A stretch of DNA of 64,000 nucleotides, taken from positions 62,001-126,000 of the forward strand of contig NZ_BGOW01000001.1 in the NCBI RefSeq assembly GCF_003851125.1, written 5' to 3'. The DNA is from Sulfuriferula multivorans (GTDB lineage Bacteria; Pseudomonadota; Gammaproteobacteria; Burkholderiales; Sulfuriferulaceae). The notes below the pieces were generated by a model. That model was not told the DNA's origin. It did not search any database and was given only the letters and a program-made list of their open reading frames with translations. Below, one piece after another: positions 15,729 through 24,544 of the stretch; position 1 is the first letter of the stretch, and the number at the start of each line of letters is the position of its first letter. The translations under genes were made by a program, and so were the position numbers.

Positions 15729-16759
15729 GTCCCGGCGCCATTTCTACTTATTTTTCCTCGCAGGGCCACCCATAGGCGCCCCACCTCACCATTTATCAGC
15801 CTGCCCAGGATAATCCAGCCATAGCCCCAAAGACGCGCCAAGCGGGCTGGGAATTTCAAAATGGGCATGCAACAGAGCCAAAACAAAGGTTCCCGATAAT
15901 AACGCCCATGCAATTCCGCATAGACTTCTGCAACGCGGTTTTCTGGCGTATCGGAGGCGCGAAGAAGCTGCAAATGGAAAGGCAGGAATAACCACAACAG
16001 CTTGCGATTGATTGCGCTCACAGTGACAGGCGAGAGTCCCCGATCCAGGAAAGCTTCAAGCACGCGATTATATTGGCCGCAAAGAATCCCGATTACATCG
16101 TAATCCTTGCGTTCAATACGCTTTGCTGCCAACAGGTATTCGTTGACGTATACACATTCCGGCCGGCTAAAGGCCGCTTCATAAAACAGATAGGTTTGAA
16201 CCAGCGACGTACCGACAAACTTGTTCGCATCCAAATCTTTGCAACTGGATTTATTTATAATCAGGAATGAAATAAATGTCGCCCTAACAAAACATTTTTT
16301 GATGAACTCATTGGCATCGCGATAAACTTTTTTCCCCGCAAAAAACTGGGTAGGCTGTTCCTTGAGAAAATCAAAATTGTAGCCATAGGCGTTCACAAAA
16401 ACAGCTCCATAGTCGCCGGTTCCCAGCAAGGCCAGGATTTTCTGCAATGCACCGTCCAGCAAAACATCGTCATCCCCTAGGATGAGCACATAATGCCCTT
16501 TCGCAAGATTAAAACATTGTGCGATATTCCTGTCGGAGCCGATATTCTCAGCGTTACGAAAATAGCCGAGCGGAAATCCTTGCGCGATAAAGGATTGAAC
16601 AACCTCCTGGGTATGATCCGGCGAGGCATTGTCATATACAGTTACCTCAACGTCATTTCCCACCGCAGCCAGCTGCGGTAGAAGCTGCGTCAGACATAAC
16701 TGTAGCCACGCCGCCCGATTAAAAGTCGGGATTGCTATAGAAAGCACGACATCACTCAT
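15725..16759 (-). CDS. Glycosyltransferase family 2
   Basis: 344 residues from the ATG at 16759, which overlaps the flippase stop (ATGA); ATG at 16786 is possible but less economical. GT-A features: L-S-I-A-I-P-T-F-N-R, Y-D-N-A-S-P-D-H-T and the catalytic-metal I-L-G-D-D-D (DXD-like). The C-terminal third contains hydrophobic, Arg-rich helices that may lie on the membrane. Between a Wzx-like flippase and another GT2, it should add one sugar of the repeat unit; donor unknown. Confidence 0.87.
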   Translation of the reverse strand: MSDVVLSIAIPTFNRAAWLQLCLTQLLPQLAAVGNDVEVTVYDNASPDHTQEVVQSFIAQGFPLGYFRNAENIGSDRNIAQCFNLAKGHYVLILGDDDVLLDGALQKILALLGTGDYGAVFVNAYGYNFDFLKEQPTQFFAGKKVYRDANEFIKKCFVRATFISFLIINKSSCKDLDANKFVGTSLVQTYLFYEAAFSRPECVYVNEYLLAAKRIERKDYDVIGILCGQYNRVLEAFLDRGLSPVTVSAINRKLLWLFLPFHLQLLRASDTPENRVAEVYAELHGRYYREPLFWLCCMPILKFPARLARLWGYGWIILGRLINGEVGRLWVALRGKISRNGAGT

Positions 16760-18204
16760 TTGACCTGCCCTGCAGGCTGATGCCAAATCTTACGCAAACG
16801 CAGCCATAACCATAGCGCGCTTGGCAAGCCATACACCAGATTGATCACCAGCAGTGACATTACCATCCCGGTACTGCCATAACGGCGTCCAAAGTACCAC
16901 ATGGCCAAAGCCACCTGAATGGCTCCCAAGACGGACAAGAACATAAAGGGCTCCCGTTTATGCATCCTGAGGTAATAAGCCAGGGCTCCAATCACATGCG
17001 TCAGGGCGAATGCCGCCAGCAGATAAACCATATCGGTCATGGGCAACAACCGTTGTGCTAACGGATACGAGGAAAACAACTCCAACACCGCAAGTACCGC
17101 CACACTACCCACCCAACTGACTGCAACCGATTGCCAAAAAACCTGCGCAAATACCCGGTCCAGCGTTTGCCAATCAGCCCGCGCTGCAGATTGTGCCATC
17201 ACCGGCGTATTCGCCTGCAACCACACGAGCGCTACACTATTCAGCATATTGGCAATGACCAGACTCATCCCCATTTGTCCGGCCTGGGCGGGTCCGTGGT
17301 AATAAAACAAAATGGGCGTGAACAGCTGAAAAATAAAATATCCCGATGCCCAGCTCACCGCGATACGCCATTGCATGGGCCATATCTCGCGCTTCCAGGA
17401 AAACCCGGAAAGACCAGCTTCATCCTTTTGGTGTCGAATCGCGCTTAACAAGGCTGGATAAGTTCTGGCAATCCAACCAGAACCAAAAATCACATTGACA
17501 ATAAATGTGGCAGCCGCCGCATAAAGGCCTGCTCCTCCGGCAATAGCTGCCCAAGTCAACGCGCTTGAGAAAATCCCTTGAACCAATCGGAGCCGATTGA
17601 CCTGCGCCACCTGCCCGCTGCCTTCAATGGCCGCCAAAATGGGAATAATTGGCAAGTACGCAGATGCCGCCAATACCAATACCACCCAGGGACTTTGCCA
17701 GGATACAGTCGAACCTGCGGTTTCATGGCTACTAAAAAAAAACAGTCCGGCAGGGAGTATAAACAGCGCCATTAACAAGGCTACCCCACCATACCAGACG
17801 ACGGATCGTCTCAAGATGGCATGAAGACGGTTTATAGCCTTCTGATCGCCATGGACTTGTCCCGCATGACCCCAGGATAGTGCAGCGAATTCGTGGCTGG
17901 CGAACTGGGTAATAACAAATGCCAGGCCCAATTCGAATATCACCTGCAATGCAAGAACACTGCTGAAAGTATAGTAAAACCCTTGTTGAACCAAATTGAA
18001 ATAGTGTCCCACCAGCAACAAGGTGATGGGCGCGGCAATAATTTGCCAGCCTCGAGCAAACAGGGTGAACAGAATTGCCCGGCTTAACCCAACTCTATTG
18101 ACAATTCGTGTGACAGCTGAATGCAATGGATTCTTTGTGTGAATGGTCGGTTTGAAGAAATAAAAAGAACTAAAGTCTGGATCTGTCAGTATGGAGACCT
18201 TCAT
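16756..18204 (-). CDS. Wzx-like polysaccharide flippase (MOP superfamily)
   Basis: 482 residues with about 12-14 predicted membrane segments after an N-terminal soluble stretch of about 40 residues. The pattern (A-R-G-W-Q-I-I-A-A-P-I-T in helix 1, repeated paired helices, P-M-Q-W-R-I-A-V-S-W mid-protein) fits the polysaccharide export branch of MOP flippases. It would turn undecaprenyl-linked repeat units to the periplasm. The start overlaps the upstream GT2 by 35 bases, so a later start is possible. No clear Wzy polymerase was identified in the window. Confidence 0.8.
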   Translation of the reverse strand: MKVSILTDPDFSSFYFFKPTIHTKNPLHSAVTRIVNRVGLSRAILFTLFARGWQIIAAPITLLLVGHYFNLVQQGFYYTFSSVLALQVIFELGLAFVITQFASHEFAALSWGHAGQVHGDQKAINRLHAILRRSVVWYGGVALLMALFILPAGLFFFSSHETAGSTVSWQSPWVVLVLAASAYLPIIPILAAIEGSGQVAQVNRLRLVQGIFSSALTWAAIAGGAGLYAAAATFIVNVIFGSGWIARTYPALLSAIRHQKDEAGLSGFSWKREIWPMQWRIAVSWASGYFIFQLFTPILFYYHGPAQAGQMGMSLVIANMLNSVALVWLQANTPVMAQSAARADWQTLDRVFAQVFWQSVAVSWVGSVAVLAVLELFSSYPLAQRLLPMTDMVYLLAAFALTHVIGALAYYLRMHKREPFMFLSVLGAIQVALAMWYFGRRYGSTGMVMSLLVINLVYGLPSALWLWLRLRKIWHQPAGQVK

Positions 18205-19186
18205 CAGGCCGTCCTGATAAGCGGAAATAAATCCGTCGCAGCCACTTTGCAGCTGATGCAGGCAGCAATGAATAAATCATGATAATTCCCGCCAGGCGCA
18301 GCCGCCAACCCTTACCATATGCGAACATGGACAAAAGATATTCACCCTGTTTCATGCCGTGGGATTTGAATTTTAATGATATCTTGAGCAACAAGACAAA
18401 CTGCCTGACAAAACTTGGCTTATCTTTTGTCAGGAAATCCATACCATCCTGCAGAAATTTTTTCCGCAGAGAATCTGATTGAAAGAAACGGCTCGTTCTA
18501 AACCAGCTATTGTGCCACTCCAAATCCCCGAAATAATAGCTGGGTTCGTTACTTTGTTTATAAGTCATTATCTGATTCGGAATTGTATATAAAATCAGAC
18601 TGTCTCGACCAAGCCCAAGTATCACAGGCACGAGATGGGGAAACGCATCGCCTATATTCATATAGGCTTGCGGCAAGTACTTGATAAAAATGGCACGCCT
18701 GACAATAGTATTGGTTATTTGACTGATACTCGCAAAGAACATTTTTTCCGTGCCAGCAAGCTCAACGGCAGAAATGCTCCTGCCTTTGGATTCGGCGGAC
18801 GCAAGCCAACCCAATCTTATTAAATCCGCCTCACCTTTCTCGATGATGGCAATCAGATCTTCAATATTTTCCAGATGCCACTCATCATCATCACCCAATA
18901 TCCAGGAATATTCTGAAGACGAGATTTCAATCGCACGCAGAATATTGGCATTGCCGCCAATATTGTACCGGTTGCGATGATATGAAAGATTTGGCCACTG
19001 CACCTGAGCAGCAGCGACGACTGATGCCGTGTCGTCCGTCGAGGCATTGTCCAGAACATGCAGTTTGATGCCAGTCAGCCCGGCATCGAGAAAGGCGGCC
19101 AATGTACGCTGCAAATCAGCCGAACGATTGTAGGTAATCAGTACCGGTTCAAGTTTCTGGTTATCCCAAGTGATGTGGCTTTTCAC
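18170..19186 (-). CDS. Glycosyltransferase family 2
   Basis: 338 residues. P-V-L-I-T-Y-N-R-S-A-D-L-Q-R-T-L begins the GT-A fold; L-D-N-A-S-T-D-D-T and I-L-G-D-D-D-E provide nucleotide- and metal-binding acids. A-Y-M-N-I-G-D-A-F-P-H is in the acceptor half. It overlaps the stop of the cyclase-like gene by four bases, so it is the first transferase downstream of the aldolase-SDR-cyclase trio and a candidate for attaching that product (inference). Similar in layout to the GT2 at 15725. Confidence 0.87.
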   Translation of the reverse strand: MKSHITWDNQKLEPVLITYNRSADLQRTLAAFLDAGLTGIKLHVLDNASTDDTASVVAAAQVQWPNLSYHRNRYNIGGNANILRAIEISSSEYSWILGDDDEWHLENIEDLIAIIEKGEADLIRLGWLASAESKGRSISAVELAGTEKMFFASISQITNTIVRRAIFIKYLPQAYMNIGDAFPHLVPVILGLGRDSLILYTIPNQIMTYKQSNEPSYYFGDLEWHNSWFRTSRFFQSDSLRKKFLQDGMDFLTKDKPSFVRQFVLLLKISLKFKSHGMKQGEYLLSMFAYGKGWRLRLAGIIMIYSLLPASAAKWLRRIYFRLSGRPDEGLHTDRSRL

Positions 19187-20262
19187 GCCACACCAATAAG
19201 TTTCTGCAGTTCATGATTCGCCGCGTCCAGTTCAGCATAAGTCAAATCGTCAATCTTGATCATCTCAAAACCATTGATCAACATGATAAGAACCAAACCA
19301 TCGCCTGTCCGTTTTTTATCCATCTTCATTGCGGCAAACACGGCATCGGTATCGAGTTGGCCCTTGTCTGGTTGGGCCGTAAGCGCCGGTTTCAGCGCCT
19401 GTTGGTGTAGCTGTTCGAAAAGAGCAACGCTCATCAAGCCGCGATTTTTGGCAACGATATTGGCAAACATCATGCCAATGACCACAGCCTGCCCATGCGG
19501 GATGGCAAACGCTGAAGTGGATTCAACTGCATGACCGAAGCAATGGCCAAAATTGAGCAGGTTGCGCTTGCCGGTGTCGAACTCGTCGTCCTGCATATAA
19601 CCGAGTTTAACGGCGAGGGATTTTTCGATGGCGGAAAGCAATGCCGCGGCATTTTCGCGGCCTGCCAGTGCCGGCAGATTCAACATTAACTCGCGGGCGA
19701 GCTGCTCGCCACCCATCAGGTGCAGCTTGACGACTTCGCCCAATCCGCTGAAATAATCCTCGTTCTTTAAGGTCCTGGTAAACCCGGGGCTGAGAAATAT
19801 CCGGTTCGGCGGAAAGAATGTGCCGACGAGATTTTTGTAACTCTTGTAGTTAAGGGAAGTCTTGCTGCCTATGCAACTGTCAGCCTGTGCCAACAGGGTT
19901 GTCGGAACAAAAATCCAGTTAATGCCGCGATACAGGGTTGAAGCGGCGAAACCGGTAATATCCTGTACGATCCCGCCGCCTATCGATATCAATGTCATGT
20001 TGCGCTTGGCCGAACGCGACATCAGCGCATCGTAAACCTCCATGACCGTATAAAGATTCTTGCGATCTTCCTCGATCGGCAACACCATGACCAGTTCAGG
20101 ATCAAGCCGGGAAAACAGGGAGTCGCGATAGAGCTCCCACACATTGCTATCGATGACGTAGAAACGGTTGGGAATGTCTTCGAATGCCGTTAGAAAATCA
20201 AACGAACCGGAGAAATGCACCTCATAGTCACGAATTGCGGAATGAACCCTGATTACCTGCAT
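19183..20262 (-). CDS. 3-dehydroquinate-synthase-like sugar phosphate cyclase
   Basis: 359 residues, AroB-fold. NAD site I-S-I-G-G-G-I-V-Q-D-I-T-G-F (93-105) and V-P-T-T-L-L-A-Q-A-D-S (119-129) are clear. Metal ligands correspond to E176 (G-L-G-E-V-V-K), H240 (L-N-F-G-H) and H256 (I-P-H-G-Q), with catalytic-base candidate H244. True DHQ synthases read H-G-E-A-V-A at the last site; here Glu is Gln258. The family turns 3-deoxy-heptulosonate phosphate or related sugar phosphates into carbocycles. Placed in a glycan operon after an aldolase and an SDR, it probably makes a specialised cyclitol or quinate-like residue rather than serving the shikimate pathway. Confidence 0.82.
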   Translation of the reverse strand: MQVIRVHSAIRDYEVHFSGSFDFLTAFEDIPNRFYVIDSNVWELYRDSLFSRLDPELVMVLPIEEDRKNLYTVMEVYDALMSRSAKRNMTLISIGGGIVQDITGFAASTLYRGINWIFVPTTLLAQADSCIGSKTSLNYKSYKNLVGTFFPPNRIFLSPGFTRTLKNEDYFSGLGEVVKLHLMGGEQLARELMLNLPALAGRENAAALLSAIEKSLAVKLGYMQDDEFDTGKRNLLNFGHCFGHAVESTSAFAIPHGQAVVIGMMFANIVAKNRGLMSVALFEQLHQQALKPALTAQPDKGQLDTDAVFAAMKMDKKRTGDGLVLIMLINGFEMIKIDDLTYAELDAANHELQKLIGVA

Positions 20263-20921
20263 ACATAGCCCCCATCAACTACCAATACCTGGCCAGTCAT
20301 ATAAGAATTTTTTCCGGAACATAAAAAGGCCACCATCTCGGCTATCTCTGCCGGTTCGGCCAAACGCTGCAGCGGTATAGTGTCGCTGATGGCCTGGATC
20401 TGCTCCGCAGAATTATTCTGACGCGTCAACTCGGTATTGACATAACCGGGGGCGATGGCATTGACCAGTATGCCATGTGGCCCCAGCTCCAGCGCCAACG
20501 TACGCGTCACTCCATTGATGGCAGACTTGCTCGCCGCATAAGCCATCCGGCGCTCCTTCGAGACGATGCTCCAGATCGAGCTGAGGTTGACGATTCTTCC
20601 AAATCGGTTTGCCTTCATGCGCTCAGCAACCAGCCGGGTTAACTGCAACGGCGCAACCAGGTTAATCTGCAGTGTCGCATTTAACGTAGCGGAATCGAGT
20701 TCATCAATGCCGGCCAGAAAATTGATGCCGGCATTGTTGACCAGAATATCGATGGGGCCTTCTATAGTGTCCACATAACGCTCGATGGACTCGGGGACAG
20801 CCAAATCCATTTCTGTACGTGAAGGCGTTAGCACGTGTACGCCTGCGCGAGCCAATGCCGCAGCGATAGCGGCGCCAATACCGCGAGAGGCGCCCGTGAC
20901 CAGGGCGACGCGATTTTTCAC
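20253..20921 (-). CDS. Classical short-chain dehydrogenase/reductase
   Basis: 222 residues. T-G-A-S-R-G-I-G (9-16) cofactor loop, N-N-A-G (62-65), catalytic Ser near 114, Y128 and K132 (Y-A-A-S-K): a complete classical SDR site, with C-terminal V-D-G-G-Y. An Arg after the first glycines (A-S-R-G-I-G) leans towards NADP(H). It overlaps the aldolase by four bases and the cyclase by ten, so the three are translationally coupled. It would reduce or oxidise a keto group on the aldolase or cyclase product; substrate unknown. Confidence 0.88.
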   Translation of the reverse strand: MKNRVALVTGASRGIGAAIAAALARAGVHVLTPSRTEMDLAVPESIERYVDTIEGPIDILVNNAGINFLAGIDELDSATLNATLQINLVAPLQLTRLVAERMKANRFGRIVNLSSIWSIVSKERRMAYAASKSAINGVTRTLALELGPHGILVNAIAPGYVNTELTRQNNSAEQIQAISDTIPLQRLAEPAEIAEMVAFLCSGKNSYMTGQVLVVDGGYVCR

Positions 20922-21733
20922 TTCACAATCCCGTATTTCTCCATGGCGCTCTTGTAACGAGCCTCCAGCATTTCAATGCGCTGAGCATCCTCAGCGAAAA
21001 TCATTCCATAAAAGTCGCGCTTGTTCTTCAGCCACAGCAATTCAAAATACACGGCTTTCAGAATACCCTTCTCGGTGCCTGCATCCAGCGCTTGCGGACA
21101 GCTAAAAATAACCTTGCGTGTTTCATAATAGCTCAACGCCCCAGTCGGCAATCTACGCAGGAAGGGCAGCGCATCGGCCGAAACGCCGCCACCCACAGCC
21201 GCAATCAAGCCGTGAGCGTGGGCTTTGGCGACAATGTTACTGGTCAGGTCAAAAACGGCATCACTATTAATGTCATCGCGGCCCAGGCCGGCAGAGCCAC
21301 TCAAGTCAACACGCCCCACGACAATGCCATTCAGCTTCCTGATGCTGGGGATAGCCAGCATTTCATCAAAGTTCTGGCAAGTGGTCACCGTTTCAATATT
21401 AATCGAGAAAGACATTTGCTCGATTTCATCCTGAGGAAAGGCGAGGTCAATCGCAGCCAGGAATTTCTTCAATGCGTAAGGCGTTTCCACCATGGGCGCG
21501 ACAATGCGCGAGACACCCAGCACCCGCGCCTCATACATATCGCGGATGGCTTCGCAACCTCCGATCTTGAGCGTCAGCCCCAGACCCGCAGCACTAATCA
21601 CCTCCTTCAGGCGCATGGCTTCTTCGAGTCGCGTTCCCTCTGCTTCGAATTCGGCCTTCACGCCAACTACGTGATGGTTTTCCCTGAGGTCGGTTAGTAC
21701 TTCAACCATTTCACGCTCAATTTTGTTCAACAT
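20918..21733 (-). CDS. HpcH/HpaI-type aldolase family protein
   Basis: 271 residues, class II pyruvate-dependent aldolase/citrate-lyase superfamily. Recognised by A-P-M-V-E-T-P-Y (79-86), I-N-I-E-T (111-115) and V-V-G-R-V-D-L-S-G-S-A-G (138-149), the barrel loops that carry the metal-binding acids. Such enzymes join pyruvate (or release it) with an aldehyde to give 4-hydroxy-2-oxo acids. Directly coupled to an SDR and an AroB-like cyclase, it may supply a 3-deoxy-ulosonate for ring closure (inference). An AAGGAG site precedes the ATG, and the 283-base AT-rich gap upstream makes it the probable first gene of the seven-gene run. Confidence 0.78.
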   Translation of the reverse strand: MLNKIEREMVEVLTDLRENHHVVGVKAEFEAEGTRLEEAMRLKEVISAAGLGLTLKIGGCEAIRDMYEARVLGVSRIVAPMVETPYALKKFLAAIDLAFPQDEIEQMSFSINIETVTTCQNFDEMLAIPSIRKLNGIVVGRVDLSGSAGLGRDDINSDAVFDLTSNIVAKAHAHGLIAAVGGGVSADALPFLRRLPTGALSYYETRKVIFSCPQALDAGTEKGILKAVYFELLWLKNKRDFYGMIFAEDAQRIEMLEARYKSAMEKYGIVK

Positions 21734-22016
21734 AAACTCCTTAATTAGTTAATAAACTTGCTTAAATATGTTGTTAAATATTCAGAAATAAATCTCCTAG
21801 CATGTAAAACTGCCATTTCATAAACACTCAGGAATAAACATTGCAAATAACTCACAATATACCCATTCGCATTATCAGGACATCCGGAACATACGGCTAG
21901 AATATTTCACAAGATCGGAAACTCAAATAAATAATTAGCTATCTCAAACACTAATTCTGATATTTCATGATCTGTAAATATTAGTGGGGAGCGTGTCTAT
22001 GTTAATTATAATATAT
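21734..22016. other. AT-rich intergenic region with possible promoter
   Basis: 283 bases, strikingly AT-rich, between the gtr-type transferase stop and the aldolase start. On the minus strand TTGAGT and TATTCT with a 16-base spacer (near 21930-21900) could be a promoter for the aldolase operon; nothing stronger is visible. No ORF with coding character is seen. Confidence 0.35.
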
Positions 22017-24104
22017 TCAATTCCCATTAATATTAACGTCTTCTCTCAAATATATATTTACACTATTCCAATCTCTAGGTAAATCACGAGCCACACCCAA
22101 CTCATCTGAAACCGCCATCAAATCCTGATAATTACCTCGCAATGTCAGCATATCCCCGGCTTTTAATTTAAAACTTGGTGTAGGTTGATATATTAATGCG
22201 TTACGAATAACCTCCACTACTCTTACTTTGTTTTTAAGTGCTCCGATTGTTTGAACAGCGTTATCTAGATCTTCGCCAATAATGCTGACATTTTGGATTA
22301 AAACATTCTGAGTTGCCTTCGGCATAATTTCTAATTTCGAGATATTAAGTTTATGCGTAGGTAATGCAACGCTTCTGACTAGACGATATTTACCTTCGAA
22401 AACCCATTGATCTAATTGATTTCTAAAATCCTCTTGTGGCAAATTCTCGTTTTGCTTCAATATTCTATTTACGGCGAATGCGACAGGGGATGGTTCCAAA
22501 GCAACTATCACACGAGGTGGATGCTTTCTTAGTGCCCGCAATTCGTTTTCCATTTGTTTTGACGAAACAACATCAAACCATTGGACGACCTCTCTGAAGG
22601 GAGGGATTTTTTTATGTAGTGCATAAAAAATAGGCAAATTATAGAAATAGACATCCGATTGTGATAAAGAGTAACGATCCACATATAGCTTAATCATGTT
22701 AAATACATCTCTGTATTTAACATCAACATATATTCCGGCTAAGTCCGGGTAATTTGTTTGATACCTAGCCGAAAATACTGATCCCTGTGTATTTTCCCAC
22801 CAAGAGTATGGAACCAATAATTTACCAATTGCTATTCTCGGTAAAATTGCAAGAAAAAACAGGCTCGCTAGTAAGAAATATTTCTGCTGCGGAAATCGCT
22901 GGATTCTATTGAGAATCCACGCAACAGTGAACGCTATAGGAATTTGCATACCGTTAAAATCAAAGCTGGCAGTATTAGTATTACTGTAAGCCAGCGCAAT
23001 AAGCGGAAAAACAATCCCTACATATTTAATATTAATTTCAGAAGTAGTAGCATCGTCACGCAACCTTCGATAAATCTTGAAACTCAGAACAATTAAAAGC
23101 GCGATAGAAACCGGAATTATTAGCTCTCGTAGCAAATGGTATAGGCTATTTGTTATAGCAATGCCGATAATAAGCAGCACACTGGTGGCGAATAAAGCAC
23201 GCTGCGTAAGTTGTTTATTTAACAGCACATGGATAGAATTCATCCATTTTTTTTGCCAATCTGATTTAAAATAAAATAAATATCTGAAGAAAAAATACAT
23301 TCCTGCAATAAGCATTGATTTTTTTAAAATATTTCTATTTGTTGGGTCAATAAAAAAACGACCCAACACAGTTACTAGATTACCCTTAGCATCATTTGAG
23401 AATAATAAATTTTGCCAATCTGCAAATGATATTATTGGCAACATGGCTAGGACAGCAATTATCACGCCAAACGTCAGCCCTAACAACTTTGCTAACAACC
23501 ATTCCCCTTTTTGCAGTACAAAGCTCAGCATAAGTGCGGCATATAACAATACGCCAACATTCTGCTTGAGGAAAATCATGAGGCATACCAACATACCTAA
23601 CAGCAATGAACCACCAAAATTCTGTATTTTTGTTAATTTGGCATTCCCAGCTATCCAGCTATGCAGTAGCAAAGTTAACGAAACAATTAACAACTGATAG
23701 GTATGGTAATCTTTCGCGATAAATTGCGGTTCGGAAAACAAAAGAAAGCTCGCCACAATTACTGATATTGCGGATGCTTTTGCGGAAAAAAATTGCTCCA
23801 AAAATAACTGAAGACACAATATGGCCAACAAATAAACGGCCACGCCAAAAAGGCGCAAATAAAAAAACGAGTCTCCAAATATATCAAGCAAATACCCATT
23901 GATTATCGTAAACAAAGGGGTAAACGCCAAATCAAAGTCATGATATGGCTTTAGCCCCAAGTTATACAAATAACCGTATGTTTCCCACCATCCTTCACTT
24001 AGAGGGAAATAGCGATTGAATATAAGTAAGTTGAAAACACCAATAACGAATAGTGCAGACAATCGATACCGTAAATTTATCGGCATGCGTTCTAAAATTG
24101 GCAT
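22017..24104 (-). CDS. GT-C type membrane glycosyltransferase with TrkA-C-like C-terminal domain
   Basis: 695 residues. About 11-13 hydrophobic segments fill residues 15-430. The first periplasmic loop, S-E-G-W-W-E-T-Y-G-Y-L-Y-N-L followed by P-Y-H-D-F-D-L, has the acidic residues expected in GT39/GT83-like polyprenyl-phosphate-sugar transferases. A soluble domain follows. The last part (about 606-670) reads like TrkA-C/RCK_C: V-R-V-V-E-V-I-R-N, then F-K-L-K-A-G-D-M-L-T-L-R-G and a closing helix. With GtrA and GtrB encoded just upstream it would be the third, glycan-modifying component. DNA is clearly more AT-rich than the flanks, suggesting recent acquisition. Confidence 0.8.
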   Translation of the reverse strand: MPILERMPINLRYRLSALFVIGVFNLLIFNRYFPLSEGWWETYGYLYNLGLKPYHDFDLAFTPLFTIINGYLLDIFGDSFFYLRLFGVAVYLLAILCLQLFLEQFFSAKASAISVIVASFLLFSEPQFIAKDYHTYQLLIVSLTLLLHSWIAGNAKLTKIQNFGGSLLLGMLVCLMIFLKQNVGVLLYAALMLSFVLQKGEWLLAKLLGLTFGVIIAVLAMLPIISFADWQNLLFSNDAKGNLVTVLGRFFIDPTNRNILKKSMLIAGMYFFFRYLFYFKSDWQKKWMNSIHVLLNKQLTQRALFATSVLLIIGIAITNSLYHLLRELIIPVSIALLIVLSFKIYRRLRDDATTSEINIKYVGIVFPLIALAYSNTNTASFDFNGMQIPIAFTVAWILNRIQRFPQQKYFLLASLFFLAILPRIAIGKLLVPYSWWENTQGSVFSARYQTNYPDLAGIYVDVKYRDVFNMIKLYVDRYSLSQSDVYFYNLPIFYALHKKIPPFREVVQWFDVVSSKQMENELRALRKHPPRVIVALEPSPVAFAVNRILKQNENLPQEDFRNQLDQWVFEGKYRLVRSVALPTHKLNISKLEIMPKATQNVLIQNVSIIGEDLDNAVQTIGALKNKVRVVEVIRNALIYQPTPSFKLKAGDMLTLRGNYQDLMAVSDELGVARDLPRDWNSVNIYLREDVNINGN

Positions 24105-24544
24105 TGCTTATCTCTCTTTAGAATCTTAGAGGACTCTGTTGTATTAAGGGCTTGCTCAGGTGTTTTGAATGAAAAATGTTTATGCCCGAGGTAACTAGCA
24201 ATAACTGTGATGACCACAAACCATGCTTGCCCTACTATCGGACGGGTCCCCAGTAACTCGACCATAGCTGGCAAAGCGACCAGATTGATTGCCAGCACGC
24301 CGAGATAGACCGTATTGAATTTGCCAAATTCATGCAGCCAGCGCCCTTTGGTTTTGAAAACCAGAAACTTGTATGCCAGGTAGGCATTGGTAACAGAGAT
24401 CACATGGGAAATAACCAGAACAATCAGATAGTGGACCCGGTCTTTGAGCAACATCAGCAACAACGCAAACAAGATGTAGCCAAACGCCGTGTTATATCCA
24501 CCTACCAGCAAATAGCGAATTTTTTCATTTTTCAGGAGACCCAT
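24092..24544 (-). CDS. gtrA: GtrA-like lipid-linked sugar flippase
   Basis: 150 residues with four predicted membrane helices: R-Y-L-L-V-G-G-Y-N-T-A-F-G-Y in the first, V-I-S-V-T-N-A-Y-L-A-Y-K-F-L-V-F between helices 2 and 3, and Y-L-G-H-K-H-F-S-F near the end, the usual GtrA signature. GtrA proteins are thought to flip undecaprenyl-phosphate-sugar. It overlaps gtrB by 20 bases and the membrane transferase by 13. Length is normal; about 20 extra polar residues follow the last helix. Confidence 0.9.
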   Translation of the reverse strand: MGLLKNEKIRYLLVGGYNTAFGYILFALLLMLLKDRVHYLIVLVISHVISVTNAYLAYKFLVFKTKGRWLHEFGKFNTVYLGVLAINLVALPAMVELLGTRPIVGQAWFVVITVIASYLGHKHFSFKTPEQALNTTESSKILKRDKQCQF

